64,000 bases of DNA from Vreelandella halophila (GTDB lineage: Bacteria; Pseudomonadota; Gammaproteobacteria; Pseudomonadales; Oleiphilaceae), in the NCBI RefSeq assembly GCF_019903425.1, contig NZ_JACHUZ010000013.1:1272285-1336284 (forward strand), written 5' to 3'. Shown here piece by piece: positions 62,295-64,000 of this stretch (positions are counted from its first letter, which is position 1; each line of letters starts with the position of its first letter). Both the position numbers and the translations under genes were made by a program. The notes beneath the pieces are model-generated. The model was not told where the DNA came from, ran no database searches, and saw nothing but the letters and a program-made list of their open reading frames with translations.

Positions 62295-62960
62295 TCAGGA
62301 TACAGTGGTTTCAATGCTCAGCCGGTCTTCCAGGGTGAAGGTCAGCGCATCACCGGGCGCGAGTTTCCCCACGCCGGCTGGTGTTCCCGTCAGCACAACA
62401 TCCCCGGGTTCCAGCGTAAAGTGCTTACTCATATACGACACCAGTGCCGGAATGGGTTTGAGCATATCGGCTGTGTCCCCATGCTGGCGGGCCTCGCCGT
62501 TGATATGCAGGCTGAAGTGGAAGCGGTGGGTGGCGGGGAACTGCTCCCTCGGCACAAATGCTGAGAGCGGGCAGGCACCGTCAAAGGCCTTGGCGATTTC
62601 CCAGGGGTGGCCATTCTTCTTGAGCTGGCTCTGGGTTTCGCGCAGGGTCAGGTCCAGGGCCAGACCGAGCCCGGAGATGGCGCCCTCAACCTCCTGCTCA
62701 CTGGCACGGCTCAGGCGTGCACCGATCAGAAGCGCCAGTTCCGCCTCATAGTGTACCGGCTCATTCACCTCAGCAAGCGTTATTCCGGCTTCCAGTTCCG
62801 TTACCGCCGAGGGCGGCTTGATGAACAGCAGTGGCTGTATGGGCACGGGGTTGTCGAGTTCTGCCGCATGCTCGGCGTAGTTGCGGCCCACGCACACCAC
62901 CTTGGTGATGGGGGTGTCATTCATCACGCCGTTCTGAAAGCGCGCCTTTGGCAATGTCAT
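62295..62960 (-). CDS. Fumarylacetoacetate hydrolase family protein
   Basis: This 221-residue enzyme is of the FAH/YcgM type with VCVGRNYAEHAAEL at the start, metal ligands in PVHYEAELALLIG, and the terminal TGTPAGVGKLAPGD. Bacterial members act as acylpyruvate hydrolases or oxaloacetate tautomerases/decarboxylases. ATG 62960 gives the usual length; the longer frame adds 30 atypical residues. It lies 18 bases ahead of the UbiB-like gene and could share a transcript. Confidence 0.9.
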   Translation of the reverse strand: MTLPKARFQNGVMNDTPITKVVCVGRNYAEHAAELDNPVPIQPLLFIKPPSAVTELEAGITLAEVNEPVHYEAELALLIGARLSRASEQEVEGAISGLGLALDLTLRETQSQLKKNGHPWEIAKAFDGACPLSAFVPREQFPATHRFHFSLHINGEARQHGDTADMLKPIPALVSYMSKHFTLEPGDVVLTGTPAGVGKLAPGDALTFTLEDRLSIETTVS

Positions 62961-63138
62961 TGCTTGTCTCTCACGGGTTGGAAAGTGACCCAAGCATAGC
63001 CGAGGGGAACCCGGTTCTGCACGGTCAGCCCGGGAAGTGAGCCCGGCCAACTGTTTCTGTATACTTCCTGTTCAGATCAAACGGAGTCGGGCTGTGCCAG
63101 CCCAGTTGATCGGTTCAGGACAACCCAGGAGGGAGTTG

Positions 63139-64000
63139 ATGATGGAAGTCGCACACGGATCCTCGATCCATCGCCAGCGCACCGTGGTGCTGCGGGCTGT
63201 GCTCATGCTTACGGTCGTGTTTGCCGGTGCGTTCGGTCTGCTCAACCTGTACAGGGGAATGACGCTGCTGGCATCCGTGGAACTGGCTGTCGCCCTGTTC
63301 TCACTGGCAATGCTGCTCGGTCTTCCACGCAGCCGGAACCCCGAGCGCTGGAGTCTGATCTATCTGGTGGTCTTTTTCACCATGCTGGTGACGGCTCTGG
63401 TCACCCCGAGACTCTCGGATACGGTTTTTGTGTGGATCCTGGTGATTCCTCTGCTCGCCCATTTTCTTCAGGGCCGGGCTCTGGGGCTGGTTCTGTCGCT
63501 GACTTTCCTGGCCATGGCATGGGTGGTCTATCTGGTGCGATTTCCGGGTGAGCCCATGACGCTGGTTGATTACGTCGGGTTCGGGAACATCGTGGCTTCC
63601 AGCCTTGTACTGACGGGGCTGACCCACGCTTACGAATACGCAAGGGAGCAGGCGGAGAAACAGCTGCGCATGCTTGCTGCTACTGATTCGCTGACTGGAT
63701 TGCCCAACCGCAAACGGCTCAAAGAGGTGCTTGAGCATGTGGCGGAACAGTCCAGGCGGCTGGGGACGGGCTTCAGTCTTCTGGGCATGGACCTGGACCA
63801 CTTCAAGGGCATCAACGACCGCTATGGGCATGACGTGGGGGATCAGGTGCTGTGTCGGCTTTCCGAGATTCTCAGGGGGCGCTTGCGCAGTATTGATACC
63901 CCGGCGCGCTGGGGCGGTGAGGAGTTTTTTGTTCTGCTGCCCGGAACGGATGCCGCCGGGGCCCGTCATATCGCTGAAACCATCCGGGCCGAGCTGGCAT
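63139..64000 (+). CDS. Membrane-bound GGDEF diguanylate cyclase (3' partial)
   Basis: A frame opens at ATG 63139 after a strong site (AGGAGGGAG, 63127-63135) and stays open to the end of the window, 287 residues. About six hydrophobic helices (residues 15-165) are followed by a GGDEF domain with TDSLTGLPNRKRL and RWGGEEFFVLLPG. The RxxD inhibitory site (RSID) is in place. It would make c-di-GMP in response to a membrane signal. The C-terminal end lies outside the window. Confidence 0.9.
   Translation, partial: MMEVAHGSSIHRQRTVVLRAVLMLTVVFAGAFGLLNLYRGMTLLASVELAVALFSLAMLLGLPRSRNPERWSLIYLVVFFTMLVTALVTPRLSDTVFVWILVIPLLAHFLQGRALGLVLSLTFLAMAWVVYLVRFPGEPMTLVDYVGFGNIVASSLVLTGLTHAYEYAREQAEKQLRMLAATDSLTGLPNRKRLKEVLEHVAEQSRRLGTGFSLLGMDLDHFKGINDRYGHDVGDQVLCRLSEILRGRLRSIDTPARWGGEEFFVLLPGTDAAGARHIAETIRAELA

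Noticed and set aside
1-64000. CRISPR arrays, insertion sequences and tRNA or rRNA genes
   Set aside because: No direct-repeat arrays, transposase frames or structured RNA genes were recognised on reading, though a covariance search was not possible here.

Overview
The window reads as a GC-rich gammaproteobacterial chromosome, most likely a halophilic or haloalkaliphilic sulfur-metabolising lineage of the Ectothiorhodospiraceae/Chromatiales type. This placement is inferred from gene content: a multisubunit Mrp antiporter, kaiBC, sulfide:quinone and persulfide enzymes next to a CIO-type bd oxidase, a TRAP transporter, and gammaproteobacterial-type HrpB and SerA. No rRNA, tRNA, prophage, transposase or CRISPR array was seen. 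Genes are densely packed with many start/stop overlaps.

Layout. 1-4301: Mrp Na+/H+ antiporter operon (mrpA 3' end, then B to G). 4384-7130: two coupled GTPase-like proteins with altered nucleotide-binding motifs. 7193-12411: a six-domain c-di-GMP protein with a degenerate receiver, followed by kaiB and kaiC. 12401-15819: a TonB receptor resembling YncD/PqqU and an Atg22-type MFS permease. 15857-20190: SAM methyltransferase, CopD-like membrane protein, PBP7-like endopeptidase, HrpB helicase. 20295-23665: a 662-residue protein with a papain-like Cys/His/Asn pattern and an ATP-grasp enzyme, the best candidate here for an undescribed system. 23662-24708: PA0069-type radical SAM protein.

24918-38041 is a sulfide and persulfide locus. 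It holds a 1-Cys peroxiredoxin, two ETHE1-like persulfide dioxygenases, two DUF442 proteins, sulfide:quinone oxidoreductase, a SulP transporter, cyanide-insensitive type bd oxidase with its CydDC assembly ABC exporter, and a DUF2892 protein. SQR would pass electrons to quinone, the bd oxidase would reoxidise quinol while tolerating sulfide, and the dioxygenases would remove persulfide. A 12-bp promoter element is shared between the peroxiredoxin gene and the second dioxygenase gene.

38046-45319: GNAT/FemAB-like protein, MgtE, ApbE, and a TRAP transporter with dctP divergent from dctQM. 45344-53555: an alpha/beta hydrolase, a hybrid kinase with its own Hpt domain, a receiver-PP2C-ATPase protein, a STAS protein, a chemoreceptor-like protein, and a lysophospholipase-like hydrolase; this looks like a partner-switching signalling block. 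53552-59263: OmpA-like lipoprotein, SLC13 permease, a small coiled-coil protein, and serA divergent from D-2-hydroxyglutarate dehydrogenase.

59264-60900 is a small accessory island resembling an integron cassette remnant without an integrase. It has an attC-like site, a DUF6933 gene, a brnT/brnA toxin-antitoxin pair whose antitoxin tail is encoded by a second attC-like element, and the 3' end of a CYTH-type gene. 60966-64000: UbiB/ABC1 kinase-like protein, fumarylacetoacetate hydrolase family protein, and the start of a membrane GGDEF protein that runs off the window.
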